Positions 29,714 to 37,022 of a stretch of DNA of 64,000 bases are shown here, one piece after another. A model generated the notes under the pieces. The model saw nothing but the letters and a program-made list of their open reading frames with translations. It searched no databases and was not told the origin of the DNA. The stretch lies in assembly GCF_019429535.1 (NCBI RefSeq), contig NZ_JAHXZM010000004.1, positions 351,324-415,323 on the forward strand, in the 5' to 3' direction. This DNA is from Sphingomonas citricola (GTDB lineage Bacteria > Pseudomonadota > Alphaproteobacteria > Sphingomonadales > Sphingomonadaceae). The position numbers and the translations under genes are program-made. How positions within the stretch are numbered: the stretch's first letter is position 1; each line of letters begins with the position of its first letter.

Positions 29714-32437
29714 ATGCGCACCTGCACCATCGTGAGCGCGCTTCATTACCCCGCTTTGCACGCCAGCCATTCGGGCATCTGGGTGTCGCATGACGGCGTC
29801 ACGCGCGCGGTCTCACGTGGTGAGGCGATCCGGCTCGCCGCCGACACGCCCGTAATCCTGTTGAACGCCGCGCTCCTCGGTCAACGGCTGGGTTACGCCG
29901 ACCTGTCGGGGCTCGACCTGCTCGAATTGTTCGCGTTCCTTCATCCGGCCCGGTTCATGGTGCCGACGCCCAAGGGGCTCGCCGCAGTGACCGCGCTCGA
30001 TGTGCCCGCGGACGATGCGGAGGTCGCGCCGTTCCTGCTCGCCGCGGCCGAGCGACTGCTCGACGTTCCCACGAGCGACTGGCGCGAGCGCGACGGCGCG
30101 TGGACCGCACTCCAGTCGCTCACGCGGCTGCGCTGGGCCTGGGCGCCGCCGCTCGCCCCCCGCATCGCCAAGCCGTCGTCGCAGGAGCGCTGGCTGTTCA
30201 CCCGCCTGCCCGAGTGGGGCGAGGCACCGCCGCGCCCCGCCCCGCGCACCGTGACGATGCCCGAGGGTGCGGTGCTCGATCGACTGGAGGAGCTGACCGG
30301 CGAGGGCGCGGAGCCACGCGCCGGCCAGCAGCGCTTCGCCGCCGCCGCCAGCACCGCGTTCACGCCTCGTACGATGCGCGACTCGCCCAATCTCATGCTG
30401 GCGGAGGCGGGCACCGGGATCGGCAAGACGCTCGGCTATCTCGCGCCCGCGAGTCTGTGGGCCGAGGCGGCGGGCGGCGCGGTGTGGATCTCTACCTATA
30501 CCAAGGCACTCCAGCGACAACTCGGCGCGGAGACGCGTCGCGTCTATACCGACGAGAGCGTCAGGCGGACGCGCGTCGTGACGCGCAAGGGCCGTGAGAA
30601 TTACCTCTGTCTCCTGAACCTGGAGGACGCGCTGCAAGGCGGGTTTGCCGGGCGTGCGGCGGTATTGGCACAGCTCGTCGCACGCTGGGCGGCGTACAGC
30701 GTTGACGGCGACATGGTCGGCGGCGATCTGCCCGGCTGGTTGCCGACGCTGTTCCGCCGCAACGGTTCGACCGCACTGACCGACCGCCGCGGCGAGTGCG
30801 TCTACGCGGGCTGCCCGCACTACCGGAAATGCTTCATCGAGCGCGCCGCGCGTGCTTCGGCCGAGGCTGATCTGGTGATCGCCAACCACGCGCTCGTCAT
30901 GGTCAATGCCGCGCGCGGGCGTGAGACCGCGACGCGCCCGACGCGCTACGTCTTCGACGAGGGCCACCACCTGTTCGACGCCGCCGACGCGATGTTCGGC
31001 GTCGCGCTGACGGGCGCGGAGACGATCGAGCTGCGCCGCTGGATCATCGGCCCCGAGGGTACCAGCCGCGGCCGCCGCCGCGGATTGCAGGCGCGCCTGT
31101 CCGATCTCGCCAGCTACGACGAGCAGGGTGGTGCGGCGGTTGCGGATATCGTCGCGGCGGCGGGTGCGCTCGCGGCGGACGGCTGGCTCGGGCGGTTGGG
31201 GGAGGGGGCGCCGTTCGGTCCGGTCGAGAAGCTGCTCGCCGCGGTGCGCGGCCTCACCTACGCACGCGCCGAACAACCCGGCGACGCGGGCTACGCACTC
31301 GAAACCGAACTCGCCGAGCCGACGCCGGAGCTGATCGAGGCCGCCGCGCCCGCCGCCGCCGCGCTCGACGCGCTCGTCCGCCCGATGGTCGCACTCGGCA
31401 AGCGGCTGGAGACGGTGCTCGCCGACGCGCCCGACTGGATGGACGCGCCGGCGCGTGCGCGGATCGAGGGCGCGATCGCCTCGCTTGGCTGGCGCGCGGA
31501 GACGGTCGCGGCGTGGCTTGCCTTGCTGTCGCGCATCGGCGGCCCGGCCGACCCCGCCTTCGTCGACTGGCTCGCGGTCGACCGTGCGGAGGGGCGCGAG
31601 TACGATATCGGGCTCCACCGCCGCTGGCTCGACCCGACCAAGCCGTTCGCCGAAACGGTGCTCAAGCCCGCGCACGGCGCGCTCGTCACCTCCGCGACGC
31701 TGACGGCGGGCGGCGACTGGGCGACCGCAGAGGCGCGCGTCGGCGCGGCGCACCTGCTACGCCCTGCCGACCGGTTCGAGGTCGCGAGCCCGTTCGATTA
31801 CGCGAACCATGCCGAGGTGCTGATCGTCACCGACGTGAAGCGCGGCGACGTGGCGCAACTCGCGGGCGCCTATGCGCGGCTGATCGAGGCGGCGGGCGGC
31901 GGCACGCTCGGGCTGTTCACCGCAATCCGCCGCCTGCGCGCGGTCCACGCGCGCGTCGCCGATCGCCTCGCGCGCGAAGGATTGCCGCTCCACGCGCAGC
32001 ACGTCGACCCGATCGATACGGGCACGCTGGTCGACATCTTCCGCGACGATCCGCACGCGAGCCTGCTCGGTACCGATGCGCTGCGCGACGGCGTCGACGT
32101 GCCCGGCGACTCGCTCCGCCTGGTGGTGATGGAGGGCGTTCCCTGGCCAAAACCGACCGTGCTTCACGCCGCGCGTCGTCTCGCGGGCGGCGGCAGCGCG
32201 TACGACGACCGCATCGTACGTGCGCGGCTCGCGCAGGCGTTCGGACGGCTGATCCGGCGGCAGGACGACGCGGGCGCATTCGTTCTCCTCTCCGCCGCCA
32301 TGCCCTCGCGGCTGCTCGACGCCTTCCCACCCGGCGTGCCGATCCGCCGCGTGACGCTCGATGAAGCCGCCGCGCGCGTCGCCGAGCGACTATCCACGCG
32401 CGGCGCAATCGGGCATGGAGCACCCCTGCCCACTTGA
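29714..32437 (+). CDS. DinG-type ATP-dependent DNA helicase
   Basis: This helicase of about 907 residues belongs to the XPD/DinG group. Walker A is EAGTGIGKT at about 231-239 and the DEAH-type box DEGHH is near 415. Four cysteines (about 298, 362, 366 and 372; CVYAGCPHYRKC) are placed for a 4Fe-4S cluster. The C-terminal helicase region has LVTSATL and FGRLIRRQDD. Such enzymes unwind forked or RNA-DNA structures during repair. ATG 29714 is used; the frame is open upstream but low quality. SixA-like phosphatase follows after 15 nt. Confidence 0.9.
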   Translation: MRTCTIVSALHYPALHASHSGIWVSHDGVTRAVSRGEAIRLAADTPVILLNAALLGQRLGYADLSGLDLLELFAFLHPARFMVPTPKGLAAVTALDVPADDAEVAPFLLAAAERLLDVPTSDWRERDGAWTALQSLTRLRWAWAPPLAPRIAKPSSQERWLFTRLPEWGEAPPRPAPRTVTMPEGAVLDRLEELTGEGAEPRAGQQRFAAAASTAFTPRTMRDSPNLMLAEAGTGIGKTLGYLAPASLWAEAAGGAVWISTYTKALQRQLGAETRRVYTDESVRRTRVVTRKGRENYLCLLNLEDALQGGFAGRAAVLAQLVARWAAYSVDGDMVGGDLPGWLPTLFRRNGSTALTDRRGECVYAGCPHYRKCFIERAARASAEADLVIANHALVMVNAARGRETATRPTRYVFDEGHHLFDAADAMFGVALTGAETIELRRWIIGPEGTSRGRRRGLQARLSDLASYDEQGGAAVADIVAAAGALAADGWLGRLGEGAPFGPVEKLLAAVRGLTYARAEQPGDAGYALETELAEPTPELIEAAAPAAAALDALVRPMVALGKRLETVLADAPDWMDAPARARIEGAIASLGWRAETVAAWLALLSRIGGPADPAFVDWLAVDRAEGREYDIGLHRRWLDPTKPFAETVLKPAHGALVTSATLTAGGDWATAEARVGAAHLLRPADRFEVASPFDYANHAEVLIVTDVKRGDVAQLAGAYARLIEAAGGGTLGLFTAIRRLRAVHARVADRLAREGLPLHAQHVDPIDTGTLVDIFRDDPHASLLGTDALRDGVDVPGDSLRLVVMEGVPWPKPTVLHAARRLAGGGSAYDDRIVRARLAQAFGRLIRRQDDAGAFVLLSAAMPSRLLDAFPPGVPIRRVTLDEAAARVAERLSTRGAIGHGAPLPT

Positions 32438-32452
32438 TGGAGATCGGTCCCG

Positions 32453-32992
32453 GTGAAGACGCTGACGCTGCTGCGCCACGCCAAGTCGGGCTGGGACGAT
32501 CCGGTCGCGCGCGATTTCGACCGTCCGCTCAATCCCAAGGGACGCCGCGCCGCGCAGACCGTCGGGCGCGAGCTTCGCCGTTTGGGCCTCGGCTTCGATC
32601 ACGTCGTCGCCTCGCCCGCGGTGCGCGTCGAACAGACGATCGACGGCATCGAATCGGGCTACGCGCGCGCACTCTCGCCCGCCTACGACCGCCGCATCTA
32701 TCTGGCCTCGGCGGGCTCGCTGCTCGACGTGGTGCGCGAGACGAGCGACGATTATGCGCGGCTGCTGCTGATCGGGCATAATCCGGGGCTCGAGGATCTC
32801 GTCCTCATGCTCTCCCCCGACGAACCCGGTACCTTGCGCGACGATGTGGAGGAAAAATACCCGACCGCGACGCTCGCCGAACTGACCTTCGCGTTCGATG
32901 CCTGGGCGCAGGTCGCGGAGGGGACCGGCACGCTCACCCGTTTCATCCGTCCGCGCGATCTCGATCCCGAACTGGGGCCGGGCGAGGATTGA
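32453..32992 (+). CDS. SixA-like histidine phosphatase
   Basis: The 179-residue protein has the phosphoglycerate-mutase-fold signature LLRHAKSGWDD (RHA catalytic motif) at the N-terminus and a second His in LLIGHNPGLEDL. This matches SixA, which dephosphorylates phosphohistidine in signalling phosphotransfer proteins. A GTG start at 32453 lies 9 nt after GGAG. It follows the helicase by 15 nt and converges with the GIN-domain genes. Its physiological target here is unknown. Confidence 0.9.
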   Translation: MKTLTLLRHAKSGWDDPVARDFDRPLNPKGRRAAQTVGRELRRLGLGFDHVVASPAVRVEQTIDGIESGYARALSPAYDRRIYLASAGSLLDVVRETSDDYARLLLIGHNPGLEDLVLMLSPDEPGTLRDDVEEKYPTATLAELTFAFDAWAQVAEGTGTLTRFIRPRDLDPELGPGED

Positions 32993-32995
32993 GCC

Positions 32996-33712
32996 TCAGC
33001 GCGCGGGCGCGGCGCCGCACGTCACCGGGCCACCCGCCGCGGCGCGCACCACGCATTTGGGATTCCCGCCGACGCTGACCCGTCCCATGCCGGTCGAATT
33101 GATCTCCGCCGAATAACGCGCCGCGGCACGCGTCTCGCCCGCGCCGTCGAGCGAGACGAACAGGTCGCCCGCCGACAATCCGCTCGCGTCGATCGATCCC
33201 GGGCCGTTGGTCAGCAGCCGCGCCTTGCCCGCGCGTCCGGCGAGCCGGATCGCGCCACTGCCGATCACCGACGCGACGATCTGGTCCGCCGCGACCTCGT
33301 CGACCGACAGCGTGCCCGTGCCCGTCACGCTCAGGTCGACGCGCTCGCCCTTCACGCGCGTGACCGACACTTTCGCGCCGGATAGCAATGCGACGCTGCG
33401 CAACTGCGTCGTCGACAGCGTGAACACCGGCACTGCCGCGGCACCGCGTCCCGCGCGATCGCCGGTGCCACGATCGAGCCGGAGCGACAGCGTGCCGCCC
33501 TCGTTGCTCAGCCGCAATCGCTCGAGCAGCGCGGGCTCGGGCGCGCTCGCGGTCGCGCGCGGACTGGCGCCCGTTGCGATCCGTACCTCGAACGGTCCGT
33601 CGACGCGCACCCGGTCGAAGCTGCCGATGTTCCACACCCGTTCGGCGGCATTCGCCGGAACGGCGGTCGCGAGCAGGAGCAGGGGGGCGAGCAGGGCGCG
33701 ATGGCGGATCAT
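32996..33712 (-). CDS. Head GIN domain (DUF2807) secreted protein, copy C
   Basis: This 238-residue protein has a signal peptide (MIRHRALLAPLLLLATAVPANA) and a DUF2807 beta-solenoid: FDRVRVDGPFEVRIATG, followed by repeats of short strands with the TGTGTLSV, IGSGAIRLAG, NGPGSID and LDGAGET pattern. Two cysteines near the C-terminus (KCVVRA, VTCG) probably form a disulfide. It is the last and most divergent of three tandem paralogues. GIN-domain proteins are extracytoplasmic and of unknown function. Confidence 0.88.
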   Translation of the reverse strand: MIRHRALLAPLLLLATAVPANAAERVWNIGSFDRVRVDGPFEVRIATGASPRATASAPEPALLERLRLSNEGGTLSLRLDRGTGDRAGRGAAAVPVFTLSTTQLRSVALLSGAKVSVTRVKGERVDLSVTGTGTLSVDEVAADQIVASVIGSGAIRLAGRAGKARLLTNGPGSIDASGLSAGDLFVSLDGAGETRAAARYSAEINSTGMGRVSVGGNPKCVVRAAAGGPVTCGAAPAR

Positions 33713-33753
33713 CGCGTCAGCGTCGCACCGCGCCACTGCCGGGGCAAGCCGTC

Positions 33754-34476
33754 TCAGGCGTGGCAGCGCACCGTGCCCGTCCCGCTCTTGCGGACGGTGC
33801 AGCGCGCATCGGGGCCGAGGTCGATATCGCCCGATCCCGCCAGCCGCACGTCGGCCGGGCCACGCACCGCCGCGGCGACGTCGCCCGATCCCGCGACCGA
33901 GACGGTCGCGCGCGCCGCCGTCAGCCCGCGCGCCTGCACATCGCCCGATCCGGCGATGCGGATCGTCAGTGCCTGTGCCTGCCCGGCGGCGGTCACGTCG
34001 CCGGAGCCCGAGATACCGAATTCCACCTCGCCCGCGCGCATGGCGTCGACGATCAGATCGCCCGACCCGCTGATCGCGCCGCGAAAGCGCGGCCCCTCGA
34101 CGCGCGCGATGCGCAAATTGCCCGATCCCGCGATCGCGCCGTCCTCGATCGCGGGCATGGTGACGATCACGCGGACCCCGCCCTTGCTCCAGGTCATGCC
34201 GTTCCGCCGCCCGACGCGCAGGCTGTTGCCCTCGCGCTGGATCACCAGCCGATCGAGCAGCGCCGGATCGCCCTCCGCGCGCACCGAATAGGGCCCGGTG
34301 CGCACCTCGACGTTGTCAGGCCCGGCGAGTGCGACGCGCGTGAAGTCGCGCGCGGCGTAACCGCGGCTCGCCCCCGCCCCGTCGGGCGCGATGCCCTCCT
34401 GATTGCCCGACGCGTAGGTGGCAGTCATCCCGCAGGCGGCAACCGTGATCAGCAAGGCAAGAGCGAGATAGCGCAT
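33754..34476 (-). CDS. Head GIN domain (DUF2807) lipoprotein, copy B
   Basis: The 240-residue DUF2807 protein begins with a lipobox-like LLITVAAC (Cys15) after MRYLALA, so it is predicted to be lipidated. The beta-solenoid shows regular GSGDV/GSGNL turns (for example ISGSGDLIVDAM, VAGSGDVAAAV), and ends with two Cys in CTVRKSGTGTVRCHA. GGAGGA sits 5 nt before the ATG. It lies 41 nt upstream of copy C and 49 nt downstream of copy A, an apparent operon. Confidence 0.9.
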   Translation of the reverse strand: MRYLALALLITVAACGMTATYASGNQEGIAPDGAGASRGYAARDFTRVALAGPDNVEVRTGPYSVRAEGDPALLDRLVIQREGNSLRVGRRNGMTWSKGGVRVIVTMPAIEDGAIAGSGNLRIARVEGPRFRGAISGSGDLIVDAMRAGEVEFGISGSGDVTAAGQAQALTIRIAGSGDVQARGLTAARATVSVAGSGDVAAAVRGPADVRLAGSGDIDLGPDARCTVRKSGTGTVRCHA

Positions 34477-34525
34477 GTCACATCCTCCAACCGTATTGCC
34501 ACGTTAATACACGTCGGAGCGATGA

Positions 34526-35248
34526 TCAAGCGCCGCAACGGATGCGCGCGCCACCCATTTTTGACACGTCGCATCGCGCGCGGGGTCCGAGGTCGATCGT
34601 GCCGCGACCGACGCTCGACACGCTGGCGTTGCCCTCGACGCTGGCAAGGACGGTGCCCGAACCCGCCACCGACACGTCGGCGTGCGCGGCATGCAGCGCC
34701 GGCGCGCGCAGCGACCCCGCGCCGCCGATCGAGACCTTCAGGTCGCGGACGCGACCGCTGGCAACGACGCTGCCGGTGCCGCCGATCGATACCTCGGCCG
34801 CGTCGGTGGTGAGCGCAGCGATCGTCATTGCACCCTGCCCGCCGACCGAGGCGTCGAAATGCGGCCCCGATACGCGGTCGATCGCGATCGTACCGCTGCC
34901 CCCCAGCGCCGCGGCCGACAGGCGCGGCATCGTCACGGTGACGCGGACCTGCCGTTCTTGCGCCGCATCACCCCTTGCCTTGGGATCGCGACGGACGACC
35001 TTCAGCGTGTCGCCGTCGCGTTCGATGCGCATCGTGGCGAGGATCGCGGCGGGGCCGTCGGCGTGGACCGACCAGTTCGGGCCGACGCGCACCTGCATCT
35101 GCGCCGCGGTCCCGAGCGCGACACGGGTGAAATCGCGGATCGTGTAGTCGACCGCGAAGCTACCCGCGGCCGCCCCGGCACGCTCCGCCGGAAGCGTCGT
35201 GATCACAGAGGCGAGGACGGGCAGGGTCAGAAACGACAAAGAGCGCAT
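34526..35248 (-). CDS. Head GIN domain (DUF2807) secreted protein, copy A
   Basis: The 240-residue protein is the first of the GIN operon. It has a signal peptide (MRSLSFLTLPVLASVITTLPA...), the YTIRDFTRVALGTAAQMQVRVGP entry, and GGSGTIAID, GGQGAMTIA, GGTGSVVAS, GGAGSLRAP and AGSGTVLAS turns, closing with two C-terminal Cys as in copy B. GGAG lies 9 nt before the start. A perfect 9-bp inverted repeat 52 nt upstream may be its operator. Confidence 0.9.
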   Translation of the reverse strand: MRSLSFLTLPVLASVITTLPAERAGAAAGSFAVDYTIRDFTRVALGTAAQMQVRVGPNWSVHADGPAAILATMRIERDGDTLKVVRRDPKARGDAAQERQVRVTVTMPRLSAAALGGSGTIAIDRVSGPHFDASVGGQGAMTIAALTTDAAEVSIGGTGSVVASGRVRDLKVSIGGAGSLRAPALHAAHADVSVAGSGTVLASVEGNASVSSVGRGTIDLGPRARCDVSKMGGARIRCGA

Positions 35249-35299
35249 CGCGGGTAACTCCGTTGAACCGGAGCCAGCGATACGCCCTTATGATTACGC

Positions 35300-35322
35300 C
35301 TGTAAACAGATATTGTTTACAG
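35300..35322. promoter_or_regulatory. Inverted repeat between carD and the GIN genes
   Basis: CTGTAAACA (35300-35308) and TGTTTACAG (35314-35322) are perfect 9-bp arms around GATAT, much richer in A+T than the neighbourhood. It lies 52 nt before the first GIN gene and 15 nt after carD. It is operator-like for a dimeric regulator; as a terminator it lacks a T-tract. Confidence 0.55.
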
Positions 35323-35337
35323 ATGTGGTCTACCTGT

Positions 35338-35871
35338 TCACGCGGGCTGCTTGTCCTTGTTATAGATCGCCGCGGCCTTGCGCAGGATGTCGAGGATCTT
35401 CTCCTGCGCCGCCGGCTCGTCGATCTGCTCCATCGCGGCGAGCTCGCGCGCGAGGCGGCTGCACGCGCCCTCGAAAATCTGCCGCTCGGAATAGCTCTGC
35501 TCGGGCTGGTCGTCGGCGCGGAACAGGTCGCGTACCACCTCGGCGATCGAGGCGAGGTCGCCCGAATTGATCTTCGCCTCATATTCCTGCGCGCGACGCG
35601 ACCACATCGTGCGCTTGACCTTGGGCTTGCCCTTCAGCGTCTCCATCGCCTCGCGCATCGTCTTGTCCGACGACAGCTTGCGCATGCCGACGCTCTCGGC
35701 CTTGTTGGTCGGAACGCGCAGCGTCATGCGCTCCTTCTCGAACCGCAGCACGTAGAGTTCGAGCGCGATGCCCGCGATCTCCGATTTCTGCAGCTCGATC
35801 ACGCGACCCACGCCGTGCTTGGGGTAAACGACGTAATCGCCGACATCGAAGTGCAGAGCCTTGGCAGCCAT
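35338..35871 (-). CDS. CarD family RNA polymerase-binding regulator
   Basis: The 177-residue protein has the N-terminal CarD RNA polymerase-interaction domain (FDVGDYVVYPKHGVGRVIELQ, then LELYVLRFEKERMTLRVP) and a helical C-terminal DNA-binding part with MWSRRAQEYEAKINSGD. CarD proteins stabilise the open promoter complex, notably at rRNA promoters. The start at 35871 gives MAAKALHF, standard for the family. fdxA lies 379 nt upstream on the same strand, and the GIN genes follow. Confidence 0.96.
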   Translation of the reverse strand: MAAKALHFDVGDYVVYPKHGVGRVIELQKSEIAGIALELYVLRFEKERMTLRVPTNKAESVGMRKLSSDKTMREAMETLKGKPKVKRTMWSRRAQEYEAKINSGDLASIAEVVRDLFRADDQPEQSYSERQIFEGACSRLARELAAMEQIDEPAAQEKILDILRKAAAIYNKDKQPA

Positions 35872-36250
35872 TGACGATCTTTCCAAATCTATGCCCCGCC
35901 TGCTACCCACGCCTCGCCGGTCCGGTGCGGAAACACCTGCGTCGGTCGATGAACATGGGGCGGGGGTAGGTTGATCTCCGTCGGGCGCGGCAGGAAAGCG
36001 CCCGTCCCGGCAGTATATAGCACGATTATTTGTTTGTTTCCAGCCTGCTTACGTCAGCGCTGCTGACGTGCGGCGTCCGCCGCGGCCGCGACGCCGCGGA
36101 CCGGTCGATTCTCTGGTCTTTCGGCGACGCCCGTCAGGGAAACAGCGCGTGATCCCGCAGTCCAGCCCCGTGTATTGACGCCGGGCTCCCGCTCCATCCG
36201 GCGGTAGCGACCACCGCCTAAGGCCTCGCGATAAGGCCCAAATCGTTCGC
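35872..36250. other. Intergenic region between fdxA and carD with two inverted repeats
   Basis: No gene seen. ACGTCAGC-GCT-GCTGACGT (36051-36069) and GCGGCGTC/GACGCCGC (36070-36077, 36090-36097) are perfect and adjacent. On the minus strand a TATATA at about 36014-36019 could be the carD -10. The A/T-rich tract 36018-36045 stands out from the GC-rich flanks and is consistent with a promoter there. Confidence 0.5.
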
Positions 36251-36592
36251 TCAGTCGCCCTTGCCGGGCTCGGCCGAGAAATACTTGTCGTACTTGCCAT
36301 CCTCGCCCTTGTGCTCGTCGGCGTCGGGCGGGGTCTGGTCGAGCTTGCGCGTGACGTTGGGCCATTGTGCGGAGAAGGTGGTGTTGAGCTCCAGCCACTG
36401 CTCCAGCCCGTTCTCGGTATCGGGCAGGATCGCCTCGGCCGGGCATTCGGGCTCGCACACGCCGCAGTCGATGCACTCGCTGGGGTTGATGACGAGCATG
36501 TTCTCGCCCTCGTAGAAACAATCCACCGGGCAAACCTCGACGCAGTCCATGTACTTGCAGCGGATGCAGGCGTCGGTGACGACGTAGGTCAT
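36251..36592 (-). CDS. fdxA: Ferredoxin FdxA (7Fe type)
   Basis: The 113-residue protein starts [20 protein letters not shown] and has nine cysteines in the seven-iron pattern: C9, C12, C17, C21 and C25, then C40, C43, C46 and C50. They hold a 3Fe-4S and a 4Fe-4S cluster. The C-terminal extension ([12 protein letters not shown]) is that of the alphaproteobacterial FdxA. It follows the S4 protein by 82 nt in the same direction, part of the helicase–S4–fdxA–carD order. Confidence 0.96.
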   Translation of the reverse strand: MTYVVTDACIRCKYMDCVEVCPVDCFYEGENMLVINPSECIDCGVCEPECPAEAILPDTENGLEQWLELNTTFSAQWPNVTRKLDQTPPDADEHKGEDGKYDKYFSAEPGKGD

Positions 36593-36674
36593 GTAAGCGT
36601 TCCTCGGTGACTCGGCCGTGTATCGTGTCGGTGTTCGCGATTTGGGCCGCTGCTATGCCGGGCGCAACCGAGCG

Positions 36675-37022
36675 TCAATCATCCAAGCTTTCCTGCGAGC
36701 CGTTCGCACCGTCCGCGCAATCGAGATCGACCGACCCGCCCGCCGTCAATTCCTGATAACAGCTGCGTGCCTCGGGCGCGGGGCCGCGCCGATGCGGCAG
36801 CGCCTCGATCCGTACCACCAGCACCCGGTCATGATGCGCGAAGGTCAGCACATTGCCGACGCGCACCAAGGCGTGCGCGCGGTCGATCAACCGCCCGTCG
36901 ATCCGCAGCCGCCCCGCCGAGGCAAGCGCCGCCGCGACGCTGCGCGTCTTGGTCAGGCGGGTGAACCACAGGAACCGGTCCAGCCGCATCGTCGCATTGC
37001 CCGGAGCGACCGCACCCGGCAT
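36675..37022 (-). CDS. S4-domain RNA-binding protein (Hsp15-like)
   Basis: The 115-residue protein carries an S4 fold: MRLDRFLWFTRLTKTRSVAAALASAGRLRIDGRLI, then RVGNVLTFAHHDRVLVVRIEALP. Hsp15 proteins bind stalled 50S subunits carrying nascent chain-tRNA. The ATG at 37022 overlaps the upstream helicase stop (TGATG), so the two are coupled; a start at the internal MRLDRF would give the shorter form seen in many annotations. The C-terminal tail is acidic and unusual. Confidence 0.9.
   Translation of the reverse strand: MPGAVAPGNATMRLDRFLWFTRLTKTRSVAAALASAGRLRIDGRLIDRAHALVRVGNVLTFAHHDRVLVVRIEALPHRRGPAPEARSCYQELTAGGSVDLDCADGANGSQESLDD

Noticed and set aside
29813..31753. Minus-strand frame of about 646 codons opposite the DinG-type helicase
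   Set aside because: Arg/Ala/Gly-rich shadow without domains; the plus-strand frame has helicase motifs in order.
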